From Cenococcum geophilum 1.58 (Eukaryota > Ascomycota > Dothideomycetes > Gloniales > Gloniaceae), in NCBI GenBank assembly GCA_001692895.1, contig KV748182.1:3104341-3168340 (forward strand): 64,000 bases of DNA, given 5' to 3'. The notes beneath the pieces are model-generated. The model did not search any database, was not told the DNA's origin, and saw only the letters and a program-made list of their open reading frames with translations. Shown here one piece after another: positions 32,906-45,676 of the stretch (position 1 is the first letter of the stretch; each line of letters starts with the position of its first letter). The translations under genes were made by a program, and so were the position numbers.

Positions 32906-35900
32906 TTTAAGACCTTACATAACTAAGAAATTTCTAGGGACTCCCTTTTAACCTAACCTTTAACTTTTACACGTAGAGTATTTATGTTAATAAACGTCTC
33001 TAGTGCCTTATTTGGGTTTGCCTTTATTATTATATCTACTAGGTTATCTTAGCTATTAATTTATTAAATTTTAAAGAGTTCTTAATACTTATAGGATTGC
33101 TAAAGTGCTATAATATCGATTATAAGGCGCTTCTCCTTTATAGTACTAAGCTTAACTAAATACTTATAAAGGGAATATAAGTCGGTGTATACGATTATAG
33201 GGATAATAGGAAGTTCGAGTTAATCTATAATTATCTTTAAGGTAGTTCTAATTGTAATTACTATATTAACTCCGCCAACTATTCTATATATCTCTAACGC
33301 TAAAACGCTTTAAATAACACGCTTATTCTTAGTTAAGCTCTAATAAATAAGGTTGCCGTAGATTGTAAAGTTATTCTCTCTAATAGATTTATTTGTAATA
33401 ATAATCTTATATCCTAACTAAAAACTAAAAACTTTATTATTTATAAACGATCTATTAATAAATATAAAGAGCTTAGCGGTGGGAAGATTAATAGGCATAT
33501 AGAGTAGTCCCCGATTAAGATGGTTTATTTACTAAAAAAGACGCTTATTTAGGNTAAGGATATTATCCTTAGTTAGTTCCTAGTATTAAGCCATAACAGA
33601 AAGATTAAATAAAGCCTTAGGTTAATAGATAGAAGTAATATAAGCTCCGTAAGCACGTTGCTCTATATATCCCTACTTTAGAGAATTAACGTTAATAACG
33701 TTAATCTTCTTACCTTAACCCTTTTGGCGTAAAGTAATGGAACCCTTATTTAGGGAGAGGATATATTTATTAAAGAGTAATAGTGTTATTAAATTAAGCT
33801 TTTATTTGGCTTTGCTATAAGATTTGCCTTTACTAGCTTATCTTCTTTAAGAGCTAAGAATTAGTCATCTTCTAAGATAATTATATTATTAGTCTATATA
33901 CCAATAATTCTAAACAAAGTTCCTATAGTTATAATAAGGAAGTAAGGATTGAATATAGATATAGTTATTAAAAGCTTTTCTTTATGGTGCTTATTATAGG
34001 TAGCCCACTAATAAGTTCCTACCTCTGCGATTTCGTATAATGGCTTAAGCATAACTATAATCGTATCTTTAGGATATTAGTGGCGAATTTGCTCTGGAAG
34101 GTGTGCTAATATTAAGTGCTAAAGGTGCGTCTTTAATTAGGTGTAGGCCTAGGTAATATCTTATAAATAGACCGCCATTCTATTCTTTATTAAAGAGAGA
34201 GCTAATATAATAATAACTCGTTAACTAGCTTGTTAAATTATAGGAGATTATATAAGAATTATCTCCTTACTATTATTATTATAACCTTAGATAATAAGCC
34301 TTAATTTCTTAAATAGGGCGTTAATAGCCTTGCCCTTAATCTCATTAACTATCCTTAACTTAAAGATACGAACTTTATTAAACTTAGTAGGGTTATACTT
34401 CTTAAATTTAAAGACTCCTCTTATAATAAGACCGTTAATCTCCTGCTTATNANATNCTTANAAAGGAGCTCNTAGGGTTATAATANNANCTTCNTTTTAN
34501 AGCTNTTTTNNNAGCTTAAAGTTAGCCTTCTCTTTGGCTATTATAAAGGCCATTAATAACTTAACTTTATTCTTAATAGCAGCAATAAATTGTTCTTTAA
34601 AATTAATAAGATATTAGTAATTTTATAATCCCTTTAGGCGACCTCTACCGCGTTATAGTTGTGGCGTATCTACTATAATTATATTAGGATTGTAGTCGCC
34701 TTCTAGAGCACGTTAATTATAGTTCTCCTCTAAAGTATCTTCTAGGGCATCCTATAAAGGCTTAGAATTATTATCTTTATAATAAGGCTTAATAACAGTT
34801 AAATGGAATTAAGTGGGTCTATAAGGCATTTAAATAGTATAAGTTTAACTATTAATTATAATGAGTTAGTATAGGCCTAACTATCCTCCCTTTTTACGCT
34901 ATACGCGTACTTTAGACTAAAGTGGTAGATTAAGCGTAGTTAAGGTATTTAGGCTATTTCTTATTCCTAGTGCGTTATTAACCTAGCGTATAGCGTAAAG
35001 ACGTCGCACCTCCTTTATTGCCTTATAAATAGCCTCGGCTTATTATATAATGGAGGGAGATAATAAAGAATTATTAGTTATTTAAGGGTAGGCGCTAAAG
35101 ACTAGTAATATAGGTATAAGTCTATCTAGGCTAGCGGAATCGTTAATAGCTTTAATAGCTATTTATAAGGTAAGTTCTTTGCTAGCATCCTTTAGTTTTA
35201 AAGAGATAATCTTATATATATGGCGTAATAGCGCATAATATTACTCTACTTTTTTAATACTATTATATGCCTTAACGGGGACTTCCTTAACCTTAATTAC
35301 TATTACCTTTATCTATTATTAGAACTCTATAGATAAGAAGTTCTTTTCTATATTATAGATAATTTAATTAGGGGGTTCTAAATAAATATTAATCTAGTAT
35401 AACTAAAGGGTATCCTATGCGTTTTTAGCTAATATATCTTTTAAAAAACGTGCGTCTTAGAAGAAGGTTAAGAAGTTAATAACTTAAAGCACTAGTTTAC
35501 CGCTAAAATATATAATATTAATAATAATATAGAAGTTAAAGTTATAGTTATCCTTAAGGGTAAACTTAAATCGGCTAGGGGACTTCTAGTTTATTTAGTA
35601 GTAATAGTAATACTTTATAAGATGCTTAATTACCTTAACCTTAACTTTATAGCCTACTTACTAAAGAACCCTAAGTAATTAATAAACGGATAGGTAGCTA
35701 AAACGATGGTATAATTGGCGTAACTCTAACTTAATTAAGTAGCTTTAAGTAATACTCTTTTCTAGTTAATAAAGGAGTAACTAGGGGTAACCCTATTTGC
35801 ATATAACGGGTACCTAATTATCTCCTTAAATAAGTACATTCTTAAGGTTATTAAGCTTAACGCCTAATTTATCTATATCTCTAATGCAAAATAAAAATAG

Positions 35901-37904
35901 GGTATTTATAGGAACAACGTAAAAGGTAATATACCCTAAAGGGGTTTAAACCCTAATTATGCTAAGAGAAATTATAGTACCTTTGCTAAAACAAATTATA
36001 TATTAGCCTGCCGTTAATTAGTCGATTTAAATAGAGCTATTAAGCTGCTAGAGAGCTTAAACTTAAGGTTCTCCTACTATAGATACTCCTATGGCTCCAG
36101 TATCTAGTATAATACTATAGAAGATATTCGCTAAGTATCTATTATTAAAGGAGAACGCGGAGCTCTTCTTTAGCTTATTAAAGATATCTAACTTTATAAT
36201 AGAATGGAGCGTAGATTAGTTATTAAGAATAGCAACAGTTTGTATACCATCTACCTTACTATACTTAGTAAAGTATTAGTTAGGTAAATAGTCCTCAATT
36301 TCTATATCTATAAGAAGCTATTTGGTCTTATTAACCTTACCCTTAAGATCTTTTACGCCTTTATATTAAACCAGGAAGCTTTAGAAGTAGGCTATAGTAA
36401 CCTTATAATTTTTAATATTTCTTATACTCTAACGGAACTTATTATATATCTCCTTTCGCTTATTAAGGGAGTGTCTAGTTAACTAGCAATTTAGCTTCTT
36501 ATAAATATAGCACTTTTTTTAGCGATTATTTTGAAATAAACCTCTATAAGGACCTCTATAATTACCTTATAGTTAATATTAATTATACCCTCTTCCGTAT
36601 TCCCTACTACGGCTACTATATATTTAATTAGTCTAGTTATAATCGTATTAGTTAGGAATACTTAGTTAGGTAGGGTTTTCGGTATAGAACTATTAAGATT
36701 CTTATATTTATATTATAGTACCTATAGCAAAGCGTAGCTTAGTATATACTCCTTTAAATATATCTATAGGTTTATATAGCGCNAANTTNNACTTANNAAC
36801 GNTATNGNATACTAAGATAANCTAGTCCCTTAGGNTNTTNTNNTTTTNGTANGTTTTNGTAANGCTATATTAGATTTTCTAGAGTTTATTAAAGAGTAGT
36901 TAAAGGCACTCTAAATAAGTCTTTATTAGGTTAGAAGTAATAACTCTNTANAANNTAGTCTNNNNCNATTTANATATATAAAGTTNNNNATTNTTATTAG
37001 TNTTAAAGTNGGCTNTAGTAAGCTAAAGTATTATATTAAAGTTATAGTTTTTACCCGTAATATAGTTATAATAGAATATTACTACCCGTCCCTTTAATAT
37101 AATGGAGAAAGCATAGTAGTACTAGTAGTATTAAATTCTAACCTTATTACAACAGTTATAAAAGACCTATAGTTTTGCTCTAAGCATATTATATAGTTCT
37201 CCTTTAAACTTCTTTTCTTCGTCTAAATATACCTTTATTAAATTTGTAACCTCTTATAATAGAGGCTTACTAGTTAGCTAGAGTAAAGGGGGTAAAGGCG
37301 AAGCAACTCTAAGTAGGAGAGCACCTCTAGGTAGGAGAGCAGCTTTAGGTAGGGGGTTAGCGTTCTAAGGGTTTTAATATAAATTAAAGTTGCCTTCTAA
37401 AGAATATAGGTTGTTTTTAGGTTTCCATAGTTAACGTATAATCTTAACTTCCGTCTATATTAGTTCTTCTATACTAGTAATAACGGCCTAAATATTACTA
37501 GCAATTAGGTTACTATTCTTAGTAATATATACCCTATTCCTATAGAGGAAGTCTTAAAAATCCTAAATAATATTAACGTTACTAAGTGCCTAGGTATTAG
37601 CAGTCCATCCTATAAAATCCTCCTTAAAATACTCCTATAGTTATAAATCGGCGTAGTATCTATTTCGGTAGAATATAATATAGTGTAAAAGAAAGCCGTT
37701 AACTTATTTTGCGGTATAAGTTGTTATATTAAAGGCGAATTCGTCCTAATCTTTATTAATAAGTTTTATGTGCTTAGCTACCCCTAGTAGTAAGGAGTCT
37801 TTCTAGTTATTTAAAGTAGGCGTAGCCATATTTTCGGAGGGAGGGAAGTATTATTAGTATAGGGATTGTCGTTTAGTATGCGTTTATAACATATATTTAC
37901 GGTT

Positions 37905-38085
37905 ATAGGGTTTAGGACTAGTTCTAGCCTTAAATTACAAAGACTTATAAAGCGTGTTATTCTACGTAATAAACGTAAAAATCTATAATCTTAGAAAGGC
38001 TTAGGACTAGTTTTAGCCTTTAGATCCTTAGATTTATAGAAGAGTTCTATTTAAGGTTTAGGACCAGTTCTAACCTTAAAAGACA
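37905..38085. repeat. Three leader repeats in Copia C
   Basis: GGNTTAGGACTAGTTCTAGCCTT recurs near 37909, 37996 and 38056, between the 5' LTR and Gag. Each copy is itself partly palindromic (AAGGCTAGAACTAG/CTAGTTCTAGCCTT). Confidence 0.6.
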
Positions 38086-38185
38086 GCTTCCTCTAGCATA
38101 AGTAGCACTAGTATAGTGGCTTATCTCTTCTTAGTGGAATACCTAGCTACTCTGTAGTATAATAGTAAAGTTAACTACTAATTAG

Positions 38186-38402
38186 TATTAGTTATATAAG
38201 GTAATATTACATAGCTACGGTTTATAGATAGTATAATAATTATTCTTCTTATATCTTAATAAGGGAGGGCGAGGAGTTTAAGGCTCCTCGCCACGCTAGT
38301 GCCGCGGCAACACGTAACGGCAACCTGCCGCATATAACGGCAACTTACCACATATAACGGCAATATGCCTTATATAGTGACCACTTGCCTTTATTCCCAA
38401 TA
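38186..38402 (-). repeat. 5' LTR of Copia C
   Basis: 217-bp partner of 32327-32543; ends at the TSD TATAC. Confidence 0.9.
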
Positions 38403-38407
38403 TATAC

Positions 38408-38626
38408 TAATTTTTTCTCTATATAATAAGAATAGAATAGTATAACTTTACTAAATAAAAAAATTATAGTTACTAGCTAATTATAATAGTTAGATATAAA
38501 AGATCTAATAAAAGGCATTAAAAATAATAAAGGTTATTAAATTAAAGATGGGAATACTATACCTATAAGGAACTAGGAGTTCCTAAGGTTAATATAGTAA
38601 AAAAAGGCTTAACTCGGTACGATTAG
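38408..38626. other. RIPped AT-rich spacer
   Basis: Nothing recognisable apart from GGAACTAGGAGTTCC, a 15-bp palindrome near 38560. It probably continues the element interrupted by Copia C. Confidence 0.5.
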
Positions 38627-38881
38627 TCAATAGAGGATACTATCTGTATTTAACATATTATAAACAGCTATCTCCTTACTAGAGCAGCTACTTATAGTTT
38701 TATCTAGCGCTATCTAGTTAGGACTTTACTAGATTAGGATAAAGCCTCTAATTAATCCAATTCTATTTATAGCTTAGACTAGATATACCTTGTTATTTTA
38801 ACTTAGGTCTACTTAGGCTCTATATAAGGCGGTAAGTCCTCCTCTGCTCTAATTATTACTAGATCGTTACTGTTTATAATA
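38627..38881 (-). repeat. Left direct repeat (putative 3' LTR) of Gypsy D
   Basis: Matches 44857-45116 with differences that are mostly C/T or G/A. In element sense it starts TATTATAAACAGTAACGATC. The outer border is uncertain by a few bases. Confidence 0.7.
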
Positions 38882-39799
38882 AAGCCCCCCTCCTTACGGA
38901 TTGCGACCCCGAAATCCTTAATATAGCTCTTTAAAAATTAAGCTTTCTTAGCTAAGAGGCTAGGGACTAGTGGCTTAGCACTATCTTATAAGATAGTTCT
39001 AGAATTTAAATCTTTAAGCTTTTTAGTTATTCTTTTATTAATCTTAGTGACTTATTCTTAGATTTTATCCTACCTTTAGTCTAATTTACTTCTCTCTAGC
39101 TCTTTATAAGCTCTTTTAGCCCTTACTAATAATTCTACTAATACTTCTAACCCTTATAGTCCCAAATATTCTAACTAACTTTAATTGGCGATGGTTTGCT
39201 TCTTTTTAGTTTTTTTTTCTCTTTTTTGTCTAGGACCTACTTGCCTAAGTCTATTATCCTTTAGCCTAATATAGTAGTAATAGAAGAAAGTTATGCCCAA
39301 ATCTATAATAATAAGTTAAAATAGACCCCAACGATTAACGGTTGCTATAATTATTTCTTAAAGTTCTTAAAGTGGCTTAAATGGTTCTAGAATAAGGAGG
39401 TTTAATAGTTTAATATAGTCTGTTCTATCTTTACTGCGGCCGGTCTTAATACGGCCCAGTTTGTTTCCGGTTTTTGCTATTATAGGTACTTTAGAGACAG
39501 TTTGCTTTATTACGGCTAGGTTAGTTCCTATTAAATCTAAATTATACCTTTTTAGTTAAGTGTTGCGCTTATTAGACTAACTAGTCCTATAGATCCCTAA
39601 ATACTTATTTAACTAATCTGTTAAATTTTAGAAGCTTGCTTAGGACCTAATTTTAGCTATTAACTAAAGAGATGCGGACTAGATTAAGACTCTTTAAGGC
39701 AATATAAATAGTGCTTATATAGTTTTAATAAAGGCGCTTTATACGTAAGTAATTTTTTCTAGTCCTTTTAGTTTCCTATTAACCCTAATAGCTACTATA

Positions 39800-40850
39800 T
39801 TCTTAAAAATAATAATCTTACGGCCTATATAGGCACTTATTACTTTAATAGGTCTAATAAGAAACTTCCGCGTTATAATTACTTTGTTAGGGCCGCTTTA
39901 GCTAAACACGGCGTTACTAAGGCGTCTTTTAGCTCTATTACCTTTGGTACCTTATTTACTACTTTTATACCCTATCTACCCTTATTTAGTAGTAAACGGC
40001 GCTATAAGGCTATACCTAAATATAAGCGGGTTAAAATTAACCTTAATTTTTCTAAAAAGGACCTTTCTGGAGTTAACAAGGTGATTATAACTAAGGTGCC
40101 CCATTTTAGCACTGCTAGGATCTATTTTAGCTTTTCGGCCGGATTTAGCTCTACTACTACTAAAAAGTCTTATACTATCTTATTTAACCCTATTACTCTT
40201 ACTAAGCCTAGTAAGTTGACTTTTACTCTATAAAGGGACATTTTAGCTCTTATCTTGTCCTTTCTATAAGAATTAGCTCTAACTTCTTTTAATAGGGTCT
40301 TATCTATTTAGTTAAACGGTGTATTAAATTTACTAAAATAGAACTCGGAACGTCTCTAGGAAGCTCTTACCACTATAGGTCTTATTAGTATCCTTTTAGC
40401 TATTCTTAATACTAATTAGTCTATTTTAGGTATAATATACTCTAGCTGCTCCTACTAAGGTTATTATAGAGCTTAATGGTTATACTAACCTCCTTTAGAG
40501 CCTTTTTTATAATATTAAGGACCTAGGGGCCCGGCTTAATTTTCTTAAAGGGAGTATAACTAGCATTAACACTACTTTATACCGTATTACCGACCGTTTT
40601 AATAATACGGAGCTTATTAGCAGCACTCTAACCCTTATAGCCCCTTCTATACTTTAAGCTAATCCCCTTAACTATCCTAAGCCAATTAGTGGCGATATAA
40701 CTTCTCCTAATACTTTAGGGAATCCTAAGCGTAATTCTAGTGCCAATATGGCTTATTTTTCTTTAGTTAAGGACGATTTAGCGAATAGCTTTAGTTTGGC
40801 GGGATTTAGTACTAGCGCTTAGTAAGTGGTCCTTTCTTGACCCTTTTTAG
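39800..40850 (+). other. Plus-strand coding-like stretch opposite pol in Gypsy D
   Basis: Downstream of integrase in element sense, but on the other strand, are long low-stop readings. One has a helix-rich part near 40.47-40.66 kb (words such as NIKDLGARLNFLKG) and one has a Ser/Thr/Lys-rich part near 39.85-40.23 kb. No family recognised. The minus strand is also fairly open here, so strand assignment is tentative. Confidence 0.35.
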
Positions 40851-43800
40851 CTAGGTTAATATCTTATAGGTCCCTTTAAGCGGCGGCCTTCTTTAATTTA
40901 GTTTCTTTTATTATATTTAGGTTAGTTGGCGAAAAATAGTAATAAGTTAGCCCTTTTCTTTTATACTTCTTACCTAGGTAGGTATAAACTGGCTCTTTTA
41001 GCTATATAGCACTATTAGTGCTCCCTAAACTAAATTCTACTATATTAGTTTTAATTTATTCCTAATTGCCTTATTATTCCAGTTAGACTAACTAAGTCCT
41101 TTTATAGTCTTACTAAAACCTATAAAACCCTATTTGGGGGGAAATTAAGAAAGAGTTACTATTTAGCGCCCTTCCTCTTTTTTAGGGGCCGTTTTAGTCT
41201 ATTATAGTTCTTGCTTTTAAGGTCTAAGTTATAAGGTAGTCTATAGCCTATTTTATTCTAAAGTGCGCCTATAAGCTCTTATTATAGTTTTTAATAGGTT
41301 TTCGGCTAGTTCCTATATATTATCTTCTAGACTATATCCTTTTTAATATATTTAGTACTTTATAATTCTATTTTTGTCTTCTATCTAGCCTAGAATGGCC
41401 TTAATATACTATTATTTTCATTTAGGTATATCTACAAAATAAAGTATAGGTTATTGTCTCCCGCTAACTATATTTGGTATATATTTTTCTAAAAGGGACA
41501 CGTAGAATATATTATAGATATTCTAATTTTTTGGCAATTTAAGCTAATACGCCTGCGTATTAATTACCCTTGTGACCTTAAAGGGTCTAAAGTTTTTATA
41601 ATTTAGCTTTTTTTGGGTCTACTTGTCCATATATACTTACCCACTAGCTATATATAGTCTCCTTCCTTAAATTCTATAGGTTTATAACCTATATTATAGT
41701 ATTTTGCTTAAAAGTCTTAAGCCTTAACTAAAGATTGCCTTAAATTGTTATAAATTGTCTTTAATTTATTGGCAAATTCTTTAGCGTACTTTAATATACT
41801 ACCTCTATAAGCTTCTTTTAGACTCTTGCCTTTAAATAGCGTTTTAGCCTTATTTACCTAAAATGGGGTTATTCCTATAAAGGCGTGGATTAAGTTGTTA
41901 TAAGTAAACTCCGCTATAGTAAGGAGACTGGCCTAGTTTGTCTGTTTAAAGTTATAAAATGTCCTAAGGTACTGCTCTATAGTTTAATTTTACCTTTTTA
42001 TCTGCTTATCTATTTAAGGGTAAAATATAATAGATAAGTTTTGCTTAATTCCTAAATAGAAGTATAGTAAAAACTAGAATTTAAAGGTTAGAATTAGTCC
42101 TTAGTCTAATATAATAAACCGTAGAACTTTATATAGTCTAATTACCTCTCTTATAAGTAGGTTCGCTAGACCTTAAGCCTTTAAGTCCCCTCTTATAGAA
42201 ATATAGTGGGCCATTTTTATAAATTGGTCTACTATTACTAGAACTATATTATACTAAATACCTATATACTCGCTTAGAGGTAGTTCCGTAATAAAATTAA
42301 GTGTAATATTTTCTTAGGGGCTTTTTAGGACTAGTAGGGGGTATAATACCCTATATAGTTGGTGTCTTAACGGCTTAATCTAGCTATAGGTATAGCAGCC
42401 TTAGATCTAATCTTTAACGTATTATCTTACTTCCAGCTAGTAGTACTAACATCAAACCAGTTCTAACGTTTTTATTATGCTAAAATGTCCTACTAGCTTG
42501 CCATTATAGTAACGCTATATTACCTTAAGCTGTAGTCTTTTACTTAGGATATATAGCCTTCCTTAGTGGCGGAGCATACCGTTATTATCCTTCCAATCTT
42601 TTAGCCAGATTAGGATAGTGTAATTACTCTAACTCTAGCTGCCCTATTAGCGCTTTTTCTCCTTTACTTTATCTAATTATGCCTAAATCTTTTAGGCTAT
42701 TAAATTGGTGGATAAGGCTTTCTTTGCCTCTTTTAAAAGTAAGTCTTTTAGGGTATATACCGTTTCGGACTCTTCTGCTACTATCCTAGCCAGTTTAGTC
42801 TATAGCGCTTAGTATTACGCACTACCTACACTAGTACGGCCCAATCGGCCTATAATTGCTCCTATTAATAGCTAGCCGCCTATTTTATTAGATTAGCTCA
42901 TATTAAGCTATAATTAAAGACTTTAAAAAATCGTATTTGGTTCTCTATTAGTAAGGGGGATAGTTTAGTCTATCTCCTTATAATTTGGTTACTATAATAG
43001 GGCGTCTACTGGGTTACTTGCGCCTTTTTAGTGCATAATACGGAAATTGAAGATAGCTAGCCATTTAGCCTATCTTATCTGTCTCTGTAATAGCTCTTTT
43101 ATTATTATAAAAGGCCGTAAATTAGCGTAATTGGTTATCAATTCGACCTAATATTGCGCCCCTTCTAAATAGTGTCTCTAGTGCTTAAAACTGGCTACTA
43201 TTACTAGCAACTCTGTATTATACATATTGTAGTTATATTCTGCCGCAATTAGCTTTCTTAAAAAGAATGCTACTGGGTGCTATTATAGCTTCCTATTAGG
43301 CCCTAGAGCTTGCTGGCTTAATATACCTAAGATTATAAATCTAAAAGCGTCCGTTTTAATTCTTATAGGTATCCCTAGCCTAAAATAGATCAATAGGGGG
43401 GTTAATTTAAACTGCTTCTTTAATAGTTTAAAGGCCTTTAACGCTTTTAGGTCTAGTTTAAGTTCCTTTAATTCTTCTTATCTCTGTCTCTAGCCTCCTT
43501 TAGCCGCGCCACGACTATATTTAGTTACTTTATTTAAGGGTGCTGTAATATAGGAGAAGCCCTTAATAAAACGGCGGTAATAATTGGCGAATTTAATAAA
43601 GATTCTTACTTCTTATATACTCTTAGGCATGGGCCATTCCTTAATAATTTAGACCCATTTAGGCTCTCTTATTACGCTATTTTAGGTTACTATAACCCCT
43701 AAAAAGTTTATATTATTCTTATGGAAGTTATATTTAGATAGTTTAGTATATAATTTATGTGCTTAGAGTCTCTCTAAGACCTCCTTTATATAGGCCTTAT

Positions 43801-44856
43801 AATTTTCTACCCTCTTAGAGAAGATTAGGATGTTATTAAGGTATATAATATAGGTTATATCTAATAGGTCTAATAGGGCGCTATTAATATACCCTTAAAA
43901 GGTGCTAGGGGTATTACTTAGTCTAAATAGGACTATAGTATATTTAAAAGGCCCGTATCTGGTCCTAAACGCTATTTTTTACTTATCGCCCTCTTTAATC
44001 CTAATGTAATAATACGCATCTCTTAGATCTAATTTAGTGTAGTAGGATGCCCTATATAACTGGTCTAAGGATTCCTAAATTAGGGGGAGTAGGTACTAAT
44101 TTTTTTCGGTAATTGTGTTTAACCCTTTATAGTTTATATAAAGACGTAAGCCTCTATTCTTCTTTTTAATAAAGAGGATTAGAGTACTAGCGGGAGATTA
44201 TAACTTGCGGATCTACCCGCGTTATAGACTCTTGTCTAGATACTCCCTTAAAACCTTTAGTTTAGCTTTTAAAAGGTTATATAGTGGATTAAATAGGGGT
44301 TGTTTACCTTTTATTAATTTAATTACTAGCTTATATAGACCGTGGTCTGGTAATAACCTAGCTTCTTTCTTATTAAATATATTTATATAGTCCTTATAGG
44401 CTTCCGGCAGAGTATCTACCGGCCCTTTAAGCGCCGTAATGGTTATATATATAATAAAAAGATCTAAGTCCGCGTATTATAGACTTGCTGTAAAGAATCT
44501 TAGTCCTTCTATTATAACCTTTTAGTATTTCTTATTCCCTTTGGCCCTTTAAAGCCGTAGAGTCTTCTATATAAAGCTTAAAATTGGGTCATATTTAGAC
44601 AACTAAGGCATACCTAGGACTATATTAAATCCGGCTACCTCTCCTATAAGAAAGGAGTCTACTCCGCCTTGCTTTAATCTAAACGAGTTAGTGACCTTAT
44701 ATAGTATACTAGCCGTTCCGTATATAGCTAGAGGTTAGTAGTTAGGGGTCTTATACCCTCCTAGCCTCTACCTGTTATAATTTAGTCCGCTACGTGCTAG
44801 TAAGGACGGGGTAATAATATTGGCTTCCGCTCTATAATCAATAAGGGTACAGACCG

Positions 44857-45116
44857 ATATATTAATAGAGGATACTGTCTGTATTTAACACATTATAAAC
44901 AGCTATCTCCCTACTAGAGCAGCTGCTCGTGGTTTTATCTAGCGCCGTCTAGTTAGGACTTTACTAGATTAAGGCAAAGCCTCTAATCGGTCCAATTCTA
45001 TTTATAGCTTGGACCAGATATACCTTGTTATTCTGACTTAGGTCCACTTAGGCTCCGTATAAGGCGGTAAGTCCTTCTCTGCTCCAATTATTACTAGATC
45101 GTCACTGTTCGTAATA
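44857..45116 (-). repeat. Right direct repeat (putative 5' LTR) of Gypsy D
   Basis: Partner of 38627-38881. Protease-like coding appears to run up to or into its inner edge, which is unusual for an LTR. Confidence 0.65.
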
Positions 45117-45453
45117 ATACCTCTAATAAATAACTTAAAGATAAAGAGAAGGGGGGTAGTATTATAGACCTTATATTAGCAGTAGTATAACTACTAAAAG
45201 ATATATAAATAGGTTAGTTAAAATAGTATAAAAGGTAGCTAAGTTATATAGCTAGTTACGTTATAAGTTTAAAATAAAAATATATATAAATATAGGAATA
45301 TAGAATATATTAACGTACTAATATACTAATATACTAATGTACTTAGTATATTTTATAGGTATAGTATTATATATTTAAAGAACCTTAATCTCTACTTAGA
45401 TAGTTCTCTTTTTAATAGTAAATCTTAAAATATAATTAGTGTTAATTTATTAG
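45117..45453. other. RIPped spacer, possible outer 3' end of Gypsy G
   Basis: AT-rich; ACTAATATACTAATATACTAATGTACT forms a short 11-bp tandem near 45318-45345. It becomes contiguous with 51499-51663 if Copia E is disregarded, so it may be the distal 3' part of Gypsy G. Confidence 0.4.
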
Positions 45454-45458
45454 GTAAC

Positions 45459-45676
45459 TGTATAATTACAGCACCTAGTATACGAACGCGTATTTACGCG
45501 TTTATGCACTAACCACCTACGTGCTAACTAATTAGGGGGGAGGCGCGTCAGTATATAGACTACGTAGTCTACCTTAATAGAATAGACAGTCACCACTATC
45601 CTAAAGAGCATACGATACTATACGTATTTCGTGCCCCGGGATATAACTTACTTATACTATTAAGTTAGTATAAACA
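45459..45676 (+). repeat. 5' LTR of Copia E
   Basis: 218 bp. It contains CGTATTTACGCG and GGGATATAACTTACTTATAC. Partner of 51276-51493. Confidence 0.92.

Larger units (their letters stand above)
32327..38402 (-). mobile_element. Copia C LTR retrotransposon
   Basis: Sister of Copia B on the minus strand: 6076 bp, 217-bp LTRs, TSD TATAC at 32322-32326 and 38403-38407. Parts reading leftward: Gag from an ATG-like start near 37.83 kb to about 36.3 kb; protease about 36.2-35.85 kb; integrase about 35.7-34.7 kb; reverse transcriptase about 34.6-33.6 kb; RNase H about 33.5-33.0 kb. The LTR differs from that of B in its first two-thirds but shares CACGCTAGTGCCGCGGC and the CTTGCCTTTATTCC end. Heavily RIPped with dozens of breaks. 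N runs at 34.45-34.51 and 36.78-37.01 kb. Confidence 0.9.
38627..45116 (-). mobile_element. Gypsy D, pol-bearing LTR-type element
   Basis: Minus-strand Gypsy between direct repeats of about 255 bp (38627-38881, 44857-45116). Reading leftward: retropepsin with a LID motif directly at the right-hand repeat (about 44.86-44.6 kb); reverse transcriptase about 44.3-43.5 kb; RNase H about 43.4-42.85 kb; integrase about 42.75-41.55 kb. A purine run (GTAAGGAGGGGGGC) abuts the left repeat, as a polypurine tract should in element sense. There is no room for gag between the right repeat and protease, and no clean 5-bp target duplication was found. Dozens of breaks; a fossil. Confidence 0.75.

Noticed and set aside
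44205-44390. Plus-strand open frame of 61 codons
   Set aside because: Opposite the reverse transcriptase region of Gypsy D.
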